Source: Lelliottia nimipressuralis (GTDB lineage Bacteria; Pseudomonadota; Gammaproteobacteria; Enterobacterales; Enterobacteriaceae). From it: a stretch of 64,000 bases of DNA. Each line of letters starts with the position of its first letter. The first letter of the stretch is position 1. Positions 18,539 to 28,025 of the stretch are shown piece after piece. The notes under the pieces are model-generated. The model saw only the letters and a list, made by a program, of their open reading frames with translations. It did no database searches and was not told the DNA's origin. The stretch is taken from NCBI RefSeq assembly GCF_004115925.1, contig NZ_SDDX01000015.1, positions 179,895 through 243,894 of the forward strand, in the 5' to 3' direction. Made by a program: the position numbers and the translations under genes.

Positions 18539-19167
18539 TGCACGGTCACCTGCTGCGCAAACTGTTTACCCAGATCCATATCTTCCGGCGGCGCATCCGC
18601 TTTATCGAGAGAGAGCGCAAAATTCATCGTCTCTTCGCTGGGTTTTGGCGTATGAACCGCAATCGTGCAGCGCTTTTGCAGCACCGCGGGCAACGTTGCG
18701 TCTTTGTCTTCGGCATAACTCATGTCAACGTAGTAGCTCGGGTCAAAGGTTGAAAACGTATACTTCTGCCCCGCCAACGGCTGAGGTTCGGCCAGCGGCA
18801 GAATAAAGGTTAACACCGCCTGGTGCCCGTCGCGCTCCATGCCGTAGGTCGTGGGGCGATTAAGAAATTTCACTTTCTGACCGTTGTGCCAGAACTCGGT
18901 GAAATAGTGCTGACCGAGTACGTTGGCCATCACTTCCGCCGCCAGTTTTTTCCAGATCTCATCGCCCGGTTTCGCATCGCCCGCGTCATAGAGTAGATCG
19001 GCTGATGTAATTTCATCCATCGTCCAGCGCATTTTCAGCCCGCTCAGGTGCGTATCGTCTGCGACAATCTCCGTCTGCAGGCTGATAAAACTGTGAGGAT
19101 GCGCAACGGCGGCAGAAGATAAAACCGCCAAAAATAGCGCCGTGGCGCTGTGTTTAACTATTTGCAT
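18529..19167 (-). CDS. DUF1007 family periplasmic protein, partner of the NicO transporter
   Basis: A 212-residue exported protein of unknown function. Signal peptide: residues 1-22 with AVA before the cut, leaving a mature N-terminus HPHSFISLQTE. A mature chain starting with His and a second His two residues later is a possible metal-binding end. DUF1007 proteins are almost always encoded beside NicO-type permeases, which suggests a metal-binding or delivery role. Here it is the first gene of the pair and shares 10 bases with it. It reads away from csiE. Confidence 0.8.
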   Translation of the reverse strand: MQIVKHSATALFLAVLSSAAVAHPHSFISLQTEIVADDTHLSGLKMRWTMDEITSADLLYDAGDAKPGDEIWKKLAAEVMANVLGQHYFTEFWHNGQKVKFLNRPTTYGMERDGHQAVLTFILPLAEPQPLAGQKYTFSTFDPSYYVDMSYAEDKDATLPAVLQKRCTIAVHTPKPSEETMNFALSLDKADAPPEDMDLGKQFAQQVTVQCQ

Positions 19168-19292
19168 CGATTCCTCACGTCAAAAATTCTGTGATGTTCT
19201 CCCGCATTCCTGACGGAAAGACCCACGGGTGCGCTTTCCTGCGCACATCCTTTAGCTATTCTTATCGAATACTCCTACTGGATACCCGACAG

Positions 19293-20570
19293 ATGATGAC
19301 GACCCTCGAAAACCCATCTGTGCTTTCCAGTTCGCAGCGCCGCTGCCAGGTGCTTTTGATGCTTTACCTGCCAGGTATTGCCGTGACCCCGCAAAGTATT
19401 GTTGATATCAATGGGGTGGACGACGACATTGCACGGCAAGATATAGCCGAGACACGCGATGAGATCCAGCGCTATCACCGGCTGAACATCGTGACGCATC
19501 ATGACGGCAGCTACCGAATTGAAGGTACGACGCTCGATCAACGTTTATGCCTGCTGCACTGGTTGCGACGGGCATTGCGGCTCTGTCCGCATTTTATTAC
19601 ACAACAGTTTACCCCGGCGCTCAAAACCGAGCTTAAACAACTCGGCATTGCGCGTACGCTGTATGACGATACCAATCTGCGCGCGCTGATCAACTTCTGT
19701 TCGCGCCGCCTGCAGCGCCACTTCGAGTGTCGCGACGTGCAGTTTTTGCAGCTCTATCTGCAATATTGCCTGATCCAGCATCATCTGGGGCAGACGCCAC
19801 AGTTCTCCGCTGTCCAGCGCCACTGGGCGCATTCGCGCGGTGAATATCTGGCAGCACAAGAGATCGTCCGCCACTGGCAGCGCCGCGTGCGGCAAAGCCC
19901 GCATGCCGATGAGCCGCTGTTTTTGTCACTGCTGTTTATGATGCTGCGCACGCCCGATCCGCTGCGCGATGCGCATCAACTGGATCAACGCCTGCGCCAC
20001 GCCATCTCGCGGATGATCGGGCGCTTTCGCGGGCAAACAGGAATGCGCTTTAGCGACGAACAGGGGCTGACGGATCAGCTGTACATCCATCTTTCCCAGG
20101 CGCTGGACCGCTCGCTGTTTGGCGTTGGTATCGACAACAGTCTGCCCGAAGAGATCGGTCGCCTCTATCCGCGCCTGATGCGCACTACCCGGGATGTGCT
20201 GTTTGAAGTGGAAGCAGAATTTGGCCTGCGGTTTTCCGATGAGGAGATGAGCCTGGTGGCGGTGATTTTCGGCGCCTGGCTGATGCAGGAGACCGACCTG
20301 CATGAAAAACAGGTGGTGCTGTTAACGGGCGATGATAAAGCCTGCGAAGTGATGATTGAAGAGCAGCTGCGCGAGCTGACGCTGCTGCCTCTGAATATCC
20401 GCTATGTGTCGCTCCAGACGTTTCAGAAAGACGGCGCACCGCGCGAGGCGGCGCTGATTATTACTCCGTACCCTACCGCCCTGCCGCTGTTCTCGCCGCC
20501 GCTCATTCATGCCGTAGAGACGTTGAATGCGCAGCAGCAGGAACATATACGCGCCATGCTGGAATCATAG
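19293..20570 (+). CDS. csiE: Stationary-phase inducible protein CsiE
   Basis: A 425-residue protein matching E. coli CsiE, with two PTS-regulation (PRD) domains in the central and C-terminal parts (for example QLYIHLSQALDRSLFGVGIDN). In E. coli it is induced on carbon starvation through CRP and sigma-S; its function is unknown. The start MMTTLENPSVLSSSQRRCQ aligns with the E. coli start and gives the same length; upstream in-frame starts would add 34 non-conserved residues. The stop codon region overlaps the end of the convergent hcaT by six bases. Confidence 0.92.
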   Translation: MMTTLENPSVLSSSQRRCQVLLMLYLPGIAVTPQSIVDINGVDDDIARQDIAETRDEIQRYHRLNIVTHHDGSYRIEGTTLDQRLCLLHWLRRALRLCPHFITQQFTPALKTELKQLGIARTLYDDTNLRALINFCSRRLQRHFECRDVQFLQLYLQYCLIQHHLGQTPQFSAVQRHWAHSRGEYLAAQEIVRHWQRRVRQSPHADEPLFLSLLFMMLRTPDPLRDAHQLDQRLRHAISRMIGRFRGQTGMRFSDEQGLTDQLYIHLSQALDRSLFGVGIDNSLPEEIGRLYPRLMRTTRDVLFEVEAEFGLRFSDEEMSLVAVIFGAWLMQETDLHEKQVVLLTGDDKACEVMIEEQLRELTLLPLNIRYVSLQTFQKDGAPREAALIITPYPTALPLFSPPLIHAVETLNAQQQEHIRAMLES

Positions 20571-21713
20571 CGCTTCGCTGCGCGCTGCCACTTTGGGACG
20601 AACCACCATCGCTGGCAGCGCCACCAGCGCCATCACCCAGAACACGCCGTGGCCGAGGTGCTGATAGAGGAAGCCCGCAAACACCGTCATCACGGCGATA
20701 CTGCCGCCCATCGCCACCGCCGAATAGACCGCCTGGAGACGAATCACTTCGCTGCCCTGACGCGCAGCGATGTAGCGCATCGCCGCCAGATGGCACACGG
20801 TAAAGGTACCGCAGTGCAGGATCTGAGCCACAATCAGCCAGGGGAGATCGGTGGTCCAGCCCATAATGCCCCAGCGCAACACGCCGCAGACGGCGGAGAG
20901 CAGCAGCAGATCGCGCGCACCAAAACGGCGGAACAGCTTCTTGCTGAGAGCAAAGATAATGACTTCCGCCACCACGCCCAGCGACCAGAGATAACCCACT
21001 GCCGACGCGGAATACCCCGCCCCCTGCCAGTAAATGGCGCTAAAACCGTAGTAGGCCGCGTGAGCGCCCTGCAACAGACAGACGCAGGCCAGAAAACGCC
21101 AGCTCTGTTTAATCAGTGACCGCCAGGCGGCCCAGCCGGTGCTCTCCTGGTGACGGCTTTCGCCCTGCGGTTTCACCGACGGCTGCAGCAACATCCCCAG
21201 CAGCATTGAGGCAATACCGACGCTTAACAGCGCCAGAATCGCCCGATAGTCGTAGAGACTGACCAGTTTGCCCACCAGCGCCGAGCCAATCACAAAGGCG
21301 ATGGACCCCCACAGGCGCACGCGTCCGTAGTCCATCGTCACCTGTTTTTGCCAGGTGTTCGCCAGCGCGTCCGTCAGCGGTACCAGCGGCGAGAAGAAGA
21401 GGTTAAAACCGACCATCACCACCATCAGCCACGCAAACTGCTGATTCACCCAGAAGCCCGCGAGGAACACTAGCGTCAGCAGCGCGAGGATGCGCATGGC
21501 CTTAATCAACAGAGAGGGATCGCTGACGCGCGGCGCAATCAGCAGGCTGCCCAGGAATCGCGCCACCAGGCCTGCACCCAGCAGAATGCCGATGGTTTCC
21601 GGCGTCAGGCCGATACCTTTGAGCCAGACGCTCCAGAAAGGCAGAAAAATACCGTAGCTAAAAAAGTAGGTAAAATAGCTGAGCGCCAGCCAGCGCGTGG
21701 AATGCAAACCCAT
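20565..21713 (-). CDS. hcaT: MFS transporter HcaT (3-phenylpropionate-type)
   Basis: A 382-residue major facilitator with 12 predicted membrane spans, very close to E. coli HcaT (STRWLALSYFTYFFSYGIF, AAYYGFSAIYWQGAGYSAS). The E. coli protein is the proposed 3-phenylpropionate permease. The start MGLHSTRWLAL aligns with E. coli; 18 extra upstream codons are not conserved. The hca regulator and dioxygenase genes that normally follow in E. coli are missing here, so its substrate in this organism is unclear. Confidence 0.92.
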   Translation of the reverse strand: MGLHSTRWLALSYFTYFFSYGIFLPFWSVWLKGIGLTPETIGILLGAGLVARFLGSLLIAPRVSDPSLLIKAMRILALLTLVFLAGFWVNQQFAWLMVVMVGFNLFFSPLVPLTDALANTWQKQVTMDYGRVRLWGSIAFVIGSALVGKLVSLYDYRAILALLSVGIASMLLGMLLQPSVKPQGESRHQESTGWAAWRSLIKQSWRFLACVCLLQGAHAAYYGFSAIYWQGAGYSASAVGYLWSLGVVAEVIIFALSKKLFRRFGARDLLLLSAVCGVLRWGIMGWTTDLPWLIVAQILHCGTFTVCHLAAMRYIAARQGSEVIRLQAVYSAVAMGGSIAVMTVFAGFLYQHLGHGVFWVMALVALPAMVVRPKVAARSEAL

Positions 21714-21785
21714 GAATCCCTCCCGTTTTGGAGGCGCTAGTCTGGCGCTAAAAAGTGGCCGACGCAAGCGGCTATTAACAGCTGA

Positions 21786-21989
21786 TTAACAGGAATTTGC
21801 CGTTGATTCGGCGGCAATTTCTGAGGCTAAACGGGTGCGCTCATCCTGGGCTAACGCTGCTAAACCTGGTTGTCCGGCCTGATGACGGGCATTCACCGGA
21901 TGGCGCTGAGGTTCGAGGCATAAGCGTGGTTCACCCGACATTCGAAACAGCATCAGCCACGGAGTTTGCGATGATATTGTGATAACCAT
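21786..21989 (-). CDS. Possible 67-residue small protein upstream of hcaT
   Basis: An ATG-started reading frame with the ribosome site AGAGG seven bases upstream, ending 72 bases before hcaT in the same direction. The predicted sequence begins MVITISSQTPWLMLFRMSGE and is rich in Arg, Gln and Glu; there is no signal peptide or membrane span. I recognise no family. The good start signal is the main support; the rest of the 512-base gap (21714-22225) shows no other gene. Confidence 0.35.
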   Translation of the reverse strand: MVITISSQTPWLMLFRMSGEPRLCLEPQRHPVNARHQAGQPGLAALAQDERTRLASEIAAESTANSC

Positions 21990-22225
21990 CACATTACCTC
22001 TGCCAGACAGCGCCTGTTTATTCGCTCCTGAAACGCTTACGCCAACGGATTATCGAGATTGCATTCAGGCCGCCAAAAGCGGGAACGGGGCAGGAAGCGA
22101 GTCGAAATGCACGGGGTCATGGAGCAGACTTGCGAAGGGTTAAGCGGCTGATAATTTGGTCTTATGGCGGAGTTACCGGTTGTGTATTAGCTTTAAGATA
22201 AGCCCCATCCAATAACGAGCCTGCC

Positions 22226-22649
22226 ATGAACACTCTACGCTATTTCGATTTCGGACAGTCCCGCCCGCTGGTACTGCTGATTGCACGTATCGCGATTGTT
22301 GTGTTGTTTATTATTTTTGGTATTCCGAAAATGACCGGTTTTGATGGAACGGTGCAATATATGACGTCGCTCGGCGCACCGATGCCGATGCTGGCGGCGA
22401 TTATTGCGGTGATCATGGAAGTGCCCGCCGCGATTCTGATTGTGCTCGGGTTCTTCACCCGGCCGCTGGCGCTGCTCTTTGTCCTCTATACGCTTGGGAC
22501 AGCGGTGATTGGTCACCACTACTGGGATATGAGCGGTGATGCGGTTATGCCTAACATGATTAACTTCTACAAGAATATCAGCATTGCCGGCGCGTTTTTT
22601 GTTGCTGGCCGTGACCGGGCCGGGAGCAATATCTGTCGACCGTCGCTAG
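22226..22649 (+). CDS. yphA: DoxX-family membrane protein YphA, apparent C-terminal frameshift
   Basis: A small inner-membrane protein of the DoxX family with four predicted membrane helices. Residues 1 to about 124 match E. coli YphA ([10 protein letters not shown]..., [19 protein letters not shown]). At 22595-22600 there is a run of six T. With five T the frame would continue as [17 protein letters not shown] and stop at 22647-22649, the E. coli ending. As written, the frame shifts, runs through the terminator hairpin and stops only at 22747 inside the glyA 3' end. This is either a sequencing error in a homopolymer, a recent mutation or a slippage site. I give the conserved end. Confidence 0.8.
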
Positions 22650-22656
22650 ATAACAT

Positions 22657-22678
22657 AAAGGCCGCTTACGCGGCCTTT
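22657..22678. terminator. Bidirectional terminator between yphA and glyA
   Basis: Perfect 9-base stem AAAGGCCGC / GCGGCCTTT with a TTAC loop, A-rich on one side and T-rich on the other. It serves the convergent genes yphA and glyA. Confidence 0.8.
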
Positions 22679-22697
22679 ATTATTTCTGCGAGCAGGA

Positions 22698-23951
22698 TTA
22701 CGCGTAGACAGGGAAACGTGCGCAGATATCCAGCACTTTACCTTTAACACGTTCAATCACAGCTTCATCGTTGATGTTATCGAGAACATCACACATCCAG
22801 CCAGCCAGCTCTTTCACTTCCGCTTCTTTGAAACCGCGGCGAGTGACAGCCGGAGAACCGATACGGATACCGGAGGTCACAAACGGGCTCTTCGGATCGT
22901 TTGGTACGCTGTTTTTATTAACGGTGATGTTAGCACGGCCCAGCGCGGCATCGGCTTCTTTACCGGTCAGGTTTTTATCAACCAGATCCAGCAGGAACAG
23001 GTGGTTCTCAGTACCGCCAGAAACCACTTTGTAACCGCGGTTCAGGAACACTTCCACCATCGCTTTCGCGTTTTTCGCCACTTGCTGCTGGTAAACTTTG
23101 AACTCTGGCTCCATCGCTTCTTTCAGGGCAACGGCTTTTGCTGCGATAACGTGCATCAGCGGGCCGCCCTGAGCGCTTGGGAAGACGGCAGAGTTCAGTT
23201 TTTTGTACAGATCTTCGTCACCACCTTTCGCCAGGATCAGGCCGCCGCGCGGACCCGCCAGGGTTTTGTGGGTCGTGGTGGTGACAACGTGTGCATGTGG
23301 AACCGGGTTCGGGTAAACGCCTGCTGCAATCAGACCGGCGACGTGCGCCATATCAACGAACAGGTATGCACCGATGCTGTCTGCGATTTCACGCATTTTT
23401 GCCCAGTCAACCACGCCGGAGTAAGCAGAGAAACCGCCGATGATCATCTTCGGTTTATGGGTCTGCGCCTGCTTCGCCATGTCTTCGTAGTCAATTTTAC
23501 CGGACTCATCAATACCATAAGGGATGATGTTGTACAGTTTACCGGAGAAGTTAACCGGGGAACCGTGAGTCAGGTGGCCACCTTGCGCCAGGTTCATACC
23601 GAGAACGGTATCGCCCGGCTGCAGCAGCGCGGTGTAAACCGCGAAGTTCGCCTGAGAACCAGAGTGCGGCTGTACGTTCGCGTAGTCTGCGCCAAACAGC
23701 TCTTTAGCACGGTCAATCGCCAGTTGTTCAACGATATCAACGTATTCGCAACCGCCGTAGTAGCGTTTGCCCGGGTAACCTTCTGCATATTTGTTGGTCA
23801 GCTGAGAACCCTGCGCCTGCATTACGCGCGGGCTGGTGTAGTTCTCGGAGGCGATCAGTTCGATGTGCTCTTCCTGACGTACTTTTTCCTGCTCCATAGC
23901 CTGCCACAGTTCGGCATCATAATCGGCAATGTTCATTTCACGCTTTAACAT
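22698..23951 (-). CDS. glyA: Serine hydroxymethyltransferase
   Basis: A 417-residue PLP enzyme that converts serine and tetrahydrofolate to glycine and 5,10-methylene-THF, the main source of one-carbon units. The PLP lysine lies in [15 protein letters not shown]. The start [16 protein letters not shown] equals E. coli; the ORF extends two codons further without support. A PurR box (24069-24084) lies about 120 bases upstream, matching known purine repression of glyA. Further upstream TGATG-N9-CATCA and TGCAACTATTTCA (24151-24170) resemble the MetR-controlled region of E. coli, but I am not sure of that. Confidence 0.98.
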   Translation of the reverse strand: MLKREMNIADYDAELWQAMEQEKVRQEEHIELIASENYTSPRVMQAQGSQLTNKYAEGYPGKRYYGGCEYVDIVEQLAIDRAKELFGADYANVQPHSGSQANFAVYTALLQPGDTVLGMNLAQGGHLTHGSPVNFSGKLYNIIPYGIDESGKIDYEDMAKQAQTHKPKMIIGGFSAYSGVVDWAKMREIADSIGAYLFVDMAHVAGLIAAGVYPNPVPHAHVVTTTTHKTLAGPRGGLILAKGGDEDLYKKLNSAVFPSAQGGPLMHVIAAKAVALKEAMEPEFKVYQQQVAKNAKAMVEVFLNRGYKVVSGGTENHLFLLDLVDKNLTGKEADAALGRANITVNKNSVPNDPKSPFVTSGIRIGSPAVTRRGFKEAEVKELAGWMCDVLDNINDEAVIERVKGKVLDICARFPVYA

Positions 23952-24068
23952 CCGCATCTCCTGACTCAGCTAACAATAAAATTTTGGCCTGAAAAGGCTG
24001 TCCTGATAGACGACGGGCAACAGTATAACCGAATAGTGTTGCGATAACAGGTCTTGACAAAGGATTTT

Positions 24069-24084
24069 ACGCAAACGTTTACCT
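24069..24084. promoter_or_regulatory. PurR box of glyA
   Basis: ACGCAAACGTTTACCT matches the PurR consensus ACGCAAACGTTTNCNT at all fixed positions. It lies in the 304-base glyA-hmp divergent region. Confidence 0.8.
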
Positions 24085-24206
24085 ACCCGCCACGCAAGGG
24101 TTTGAGGAATAAAGACCTCGCGATTTTCAATGGATTTCTTTTCAGGTTTGTGATGCAACTATTTCATCATGCAAAGAACCATTTACAAAGCAGGGCTATT
24201 TTTTAT

Positions 24207-24230
24207 AAGATGCATTTAAAATACATCATT
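24207..24230. promoter_or_regulatory. NsrR box of hmp
   Basis: Imperfect palindrome with half-sites AAGATGCATTT and ATACATCATT, the same form as the E. coli hmp site for the nitric-oxide-sensing repressor NsrR. It lies just upstream of the hmp ribosome site. Confidence 0.75.
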
Positions 24231-24255
24231 AGAGTAACAATCGAAGGAAGTTGCT

Positions 24256-25434
24256 ATGTTAGACGCTCAAACCATCGCTACCGTTAAAGCCACCATTCCC
24301 CTGCTGGTCGAAACCGGACCGAAACTGACCGCCCATTTTTACGATCGCATGTTCGCTCATAACCCAGAGCTGAAAGAGATTTTCAATATGAGCAATCAGC
24401 GCAACGGCGATCAGCGCGAGGCGCTGTTTAACGCCATCGCCGCGTATGCCAGCAATATTGAAAATCTGGCCGCGCTGCTGCCTGCGGTTGAGAAAATTGC
24501 CCAGAAGCACACCAGTTTCCAGATTAAACCTGAGCAGTACGATATCGTTGGTAGCCACCTGCTGGCGACGCTCGACGAGATGTTCAGCCCAGGCCAGGAA
24601 GTGCTGGACGCCTGGGGCAAAGCCTACGGCGTGCTGGCGAATGTGTTCATCAATCGTGAAGCGCAAATCTACAGCGAGCACGCGACGAAAAACGGCGGCT
24701 GGGAAGGCACGCGCGCGTTCCGTATCGCCGATAAAACCCCGCGCAGTGCCCTGATCACCAGCTTTGAATTTGAACCCGTCGACGGCAAACCAGTTGCGGA
24801 TTATCAGCCGGGTCAGTATCTCGGCGTATGGCTGAAACCAGAAGGGTTCCCGCATCAGGAAATTCGTCAGTACTCTCTGACGCGTAAAGCGAATGGAAAA
24901 GGCTATCGTATTGCGGTGAAACGTGAAGACGGCGGTCAGGTTTCTCACTGGCTGCATAATCACGCCAGCGTCGGCGACGTGGTGCATCTGGCGGCACCGG
25001 CGGGTGATTTCTTTATGGCGGTAGAAGCGAACACGCCTGTCACGCTGATCTCTGCGGGTGTCGGCCAAACGCCGATGCTGGCGATGCTCGATACCCTCGC
25101 AGCGGCAAACCACAGCGCGCAGGTGAACTGGTTCCACGCGGCGGAAAACGGCCAGGTCCATGCCTTTGCGCAAGACGTTAAAACGCTGGGTGCCACGCTG
25201 CCGCGCTTCACCTCTCACATCTGGTATAACAAACCGGAAAGCGATGACGTGTTTGATAGCGCAGGGCTGATGGATTTATGGACTCAGGAAGGGGCGTTCA
25301 GCGATCCGGCCATGCAGTTTTATCTCTGCGGTCCGGTCGGTTTTATGCAGTTTGCCGCGAAGCAGCTGGTTGAATTGGGTATTAAAGCAGAGCAGATCCA
25401 TTACGAATGCTTTGGCCCACACAAAGTGCTGTAA
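24256..25434 (+). CDS. hmp: Flavohaemoglobin / nitric oxide dioxygenase
   Basis: A 392-residue cytoplasmic enzyme that oxidises nitric oxide to nitrate with O2 and NADPH. Residues 1-140 are the globin domain, with the haem-binding histidine in [17 protein letters not shown]. Residues about 150-255 are the FAD domain ([16 protein letters not shown]) and 260-392 the NAD(P)H domain ([23 protein letters not shown]). GAAGG precedes the ATG. NsrR control is indicated by the upstream box. Diverges from glyA as in E. coli. Confidence 0.98.
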   Translation: MLDAQTIATVKATIPLLVETGPKLTAHFYDRMFAHNPELKEIFNMSNQRNGDQREALFNAIAAYASNIENLAALLPAVEKIAQKHTSFQIKPEQYDIVGSHLLATLDEMFSPGQEVLDAWGKAYGVLANVFINREAQIYSEHATKNGGWEGTRAFRIADKTPRSALITSFEFEPVDGKPVADYQPGQYLGVWLKPEGFPHQEIRQYSLTRKANGKGYRIAVKREDGGQVSHWLHNHASVGDVVHLAAPAGDFFMAVEANTPVTLISAGVGQTPMLAMLDTLAAANHSAQVNWFHAAENGQVHAFAQDVKTLGATLPRFTSHIWYNKPESDDVFDSAGLMDLWTQEGAFSDPAMQFYLCGPVGFMQFAAKQLVELGIKAEQIHYECFGPHKVL

Positions 25435-25437
25435 CGC

Positions 25438-25464
25438 AAAAAGCCCCTTTCAGAGGGGCTTTTT
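25438..25464 (+). terminator. Terminator after hmp
   Basis: Stem AAAAGCCCC / GGGGCTTTT followed by a T-run; the symmetric A and T flanks could also serve glnB on the other strand. Confidence 0.85.
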
Positions 25465-25511
25465 ATTACGCCTGGCAGTTCGCTCTACCCGCGTATGACA
25501 TCGACGCCGTC

Positions 25512-25859
<348 letters not shown>

Positions 25860-25930
25860 TTAAACGCTCGCCTGTCTGTAGCCTCGTAATCGATTGCTCA
25901 CAGTATCATAGTCAGTCAAATTTTGCGGTA

Positions 25931-27268
25931 CTACTCTTTAAAATCGTTCGCTTCCAGCTCATGCCGCGACAGCAGTTTGTAGAACTCAGTGCGGTTACGC
26001 CCGGCCATGCGCGCGGCGTGGGTGACGTTACCCTTGGTGATCTGCAGCAGCTTACGCAGATAGTTGAGTTCGAACTGGTTACGCGCCTCGACAAACGTGG
26101 GCAGCGCGGTGTTTTCCCCTTCCAGCGCCTGATCCACCAGCGCATCGCTGATCACCGGCGAAGAGGTCAGCGCCACGCACTGCTCAATCACGTTGACCAG
26201 TTGACGCACGTTGCCCGGCCAGCTGGCGGTCATCAGGCGTTTCATGGCGTCGGTGGAGAACGCGCGCACGAAGGGTTTGTGGCGATCGGCTGACTGGCGC
26301 AAAAGATGGTTCGCGAGCAGGGGAATATCTTCTGAACGTTCCGCCAGAGCGGGGATTTTCAGGTTTACGACATTAAGGCGGTAGTAGAGATCTTCACGAA
26401 ACTCTTTGCGCTCCATCGCTTTCGGCAGGTCACGGTGCGTGGCCGAAATAATGCGCACATTAATATCGATATCCCGGTTGCTGCCGAGTGGGCGCACTTT
26501 GCGCTCCTGCAATACGCGCAGCAGCTTGACCTGTAGCGGCGCAGGCATATCACCAATTTCATCAAGAAACAGCGTGCCGCCTTCCGCCGCCTGGAACAGC
26601 CCTTCACGGCTGCTGACCGCGCCGGTAAAGGCCCCGCGCGCATGACCAAAGAGTTCAGACTCCAGCAGCTGTTCCGGCAATGCGCCGCAGTTGATGGCGA
26701 TAAAGGCATTTTTACTGCGCGGGCTGGCGTTGTGGATCGCCTGGGCCAGAATCTCTTTCCCGGTACCGCTCTGGCCGTTAATCAGCAGGCTGACATCAGA
26801 CTGGGCCACCATCCGCGCCTGCTCCAGCAAGCGCAGCATCACCGGGCTGCGGGTTACAATGGATTCGCGCCACTTCTCATCCACCGACGGGGCGGAGTGT
26901 TCCAGCGCATCGTCGATGGCTTTGTACAGCGCGTCTTTGTCCACCGGCTTGGTCAGGAAGCTAAACACCCCCTGCTGCGTGGCGGCGACCGCGTCAGGAA
27001 TCGAGCCGTGGGCGGTGAGGATAATCACCGGCATTCCCGGCTGCAGCTTCTGAATTTCGACAAACAGCTGCATCCCGTCCATCTCGTCCATGCGCAGATC
27101 GCTAATCACCAGATCGACCTTCTCGCGCCCCAGCGCTTTCAGTCCTTCAGCGCCGCTTTCGGCAGTGACCACGCTGTAGCCCTCGCTGACCAGACGCATT
27201 CCCAGCAGCTTGAGCAGGCCGGGATCGTCATCCACCAGCAGGAGATGGGCAGGTTTGCGGCTTGTCAT
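25931..27268 (-). CDS. glrR: Sigma-54-dependent response regulator GlrR (QseF)
   Basis: A 445-residue NtrC-type activator. It has a receiver domain (1-120, phosphate acceptor Asp in VISDLRMDEMDG), an AAA+ ATPase with Walker A INGQSGTGKE and the sigma-54 contact loop GAFTGA, and a C-terminal Fis-type helix-turn-helix. In E. coli it activates glmY and rpoE. Its start overlaps the qseG stop (ATGA). Three GlrR-type sites and a sigma-54 promoter for glmY lie 2.4 kb upstream. Confidence 0.97.
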   Translation of the reverse strand: MTSRKPAHLLLVDDDPGLLKLLGMRLVSEGYSVVTAESGAEGLKALGREKVDLVISDLRMDEMDGMQLFVEIQKLQPGMPVIILTAHGSIPDAVAATQQGVFSFLTKPVDKDALYKAIDDALEHSAPSVDEKWRESIVTRSPVMLRLLEQARMVAQSDVSLLINGQSGTGKEILAQAIHNASPRSKNAFIAINCGALPEQLLESELFGHARGAFTGAVSSREGLFQAAEGGTLFLDEIGDMPAPLQVKLLRVLQERKVRPLGSNRDIDINVRIISATHRDLPKAMERKEFREDLYYRLNVVNLKIPALAERSEDIPLLANHLLRQSADRHKPFVRAFSTDAMKRLMTASWPGNVRQLVNVIEQCVALTSSPVISDALVDQALEGENTALPTFVEARNQFELNYLRKLLQITKGNVTHAARMAGRNRTEFYKLLSRHELEANDFKE

Positions 27269-28008
27269 GGCTTCACATCCTCTTGTTTCGGCGTCTCGCT
27301 CTCCTGCTCCGGCGTTTTGGCGGGCTGCGCAGTGCCTTTCGTATTATCCGGCAAATAGTTGCTGGACGGCTTGCGAGTGGAGAGCTGACGTTCGATATCC
27401 GTCAGGTTTTCCAGCTTGCGGGTGGTCGTATCAAGCTGGGAACGTAAGTATTGCTGCTGCTGGCGCAGGGTATCCAGTTCACCATCTGCGGACTGTTGCA
27501 GTTTGCTGTAGCGGAAGCGCTCTTCGGCGAGCTGCAGCTGTAGCACCTGCCCGTCACGCCACAGCTGATACAGAGGGCGGATCTGCGCCGGGATCTGCGG
27601 ACTGAGCGCATCCATCCGCGACGTATTATTGCGACGCTCTACGGGATTAATTTTCGCATTGGCCAACAGAATGCCGCGCTTAAAGGTGTCCTGCCAGGTG
27701 TCGTCGACCCACTGATGCGCCTGCGCGCGCGCCACAGCTGGCGCGAGACGCTCGGCGCAATCCATGCCGCGCAGCCAGAACAGCGGGTTCGATTCGACAT
27801 CATGGCCGTTGAGCTGCCAGATATCATCGCAATCGGTGGAGAGGAAATCGGCCAGCTGATGTTCAGGTAATTTATCTTCTTGTTTATCGCTGATCGCACT
27901 TTTTGGCGTGTGCGCCACGCAGCCCGCCAGCAGCAGACATGGCAGACCTAAGCGTAAAATTTTACTGGAAAACGTCGCGTTAACCGCGCGGAAAAAGACG
28001 TGTGACAT
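27265..28008 (-). CDS. qseG: Outer-membrane lipoprotein QseG
   Basis: A 247-residue lipoprotein with the lipobox LLAGC after a hydrophobic N-terminus, and a coiled-coil-like central part (residues about 150-205, QLQLAEERFRYSKLQQ onwards). In E. coli it interacts with the GlrK/QseE sensor and, in pathogenic strains, with type III secretion. The C-terminus is proline/glutamate-rich and poorly conserved. I chose the ATG at 28008, which aligns with E. coli. An ATG at 28029 overlapping the glrK stop (ATGA) is a real alternative that would add seven residues. Confidence 0.9.
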   Translation of the reverse strand: MSHVFFRAVNATFSSKILRLGLPCLLLAGCVAHTPKSAISDKQEDKLPEHQLADFLSTDCDDIWQLNGHDVESNPLFWLRGMDCAERLAPAVARAQAHQWVDDTWQDTFKRGILLANAKINPVERRNNTSRMDALSPQIPAQIRPLYQLWRDGQVLQLQLAEERFRYSKLQQSADGELDTLRQQQQYLRSQLDTTTRKLENLTDIERQLSTRKPSSNYLPDNTKGTAQPAKTPEQESETPKQEDVKP

Positions 28009-28025
28009 ACTCACCAGACTTAGAT

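Noticed and set aside
22226..22747. 173-residue version of YphA reading past the terminator
   Set aside because: The last 49 residues come from terminator and antisense glyA sequence; the conserved ending lies in the next frame before the hairpin.
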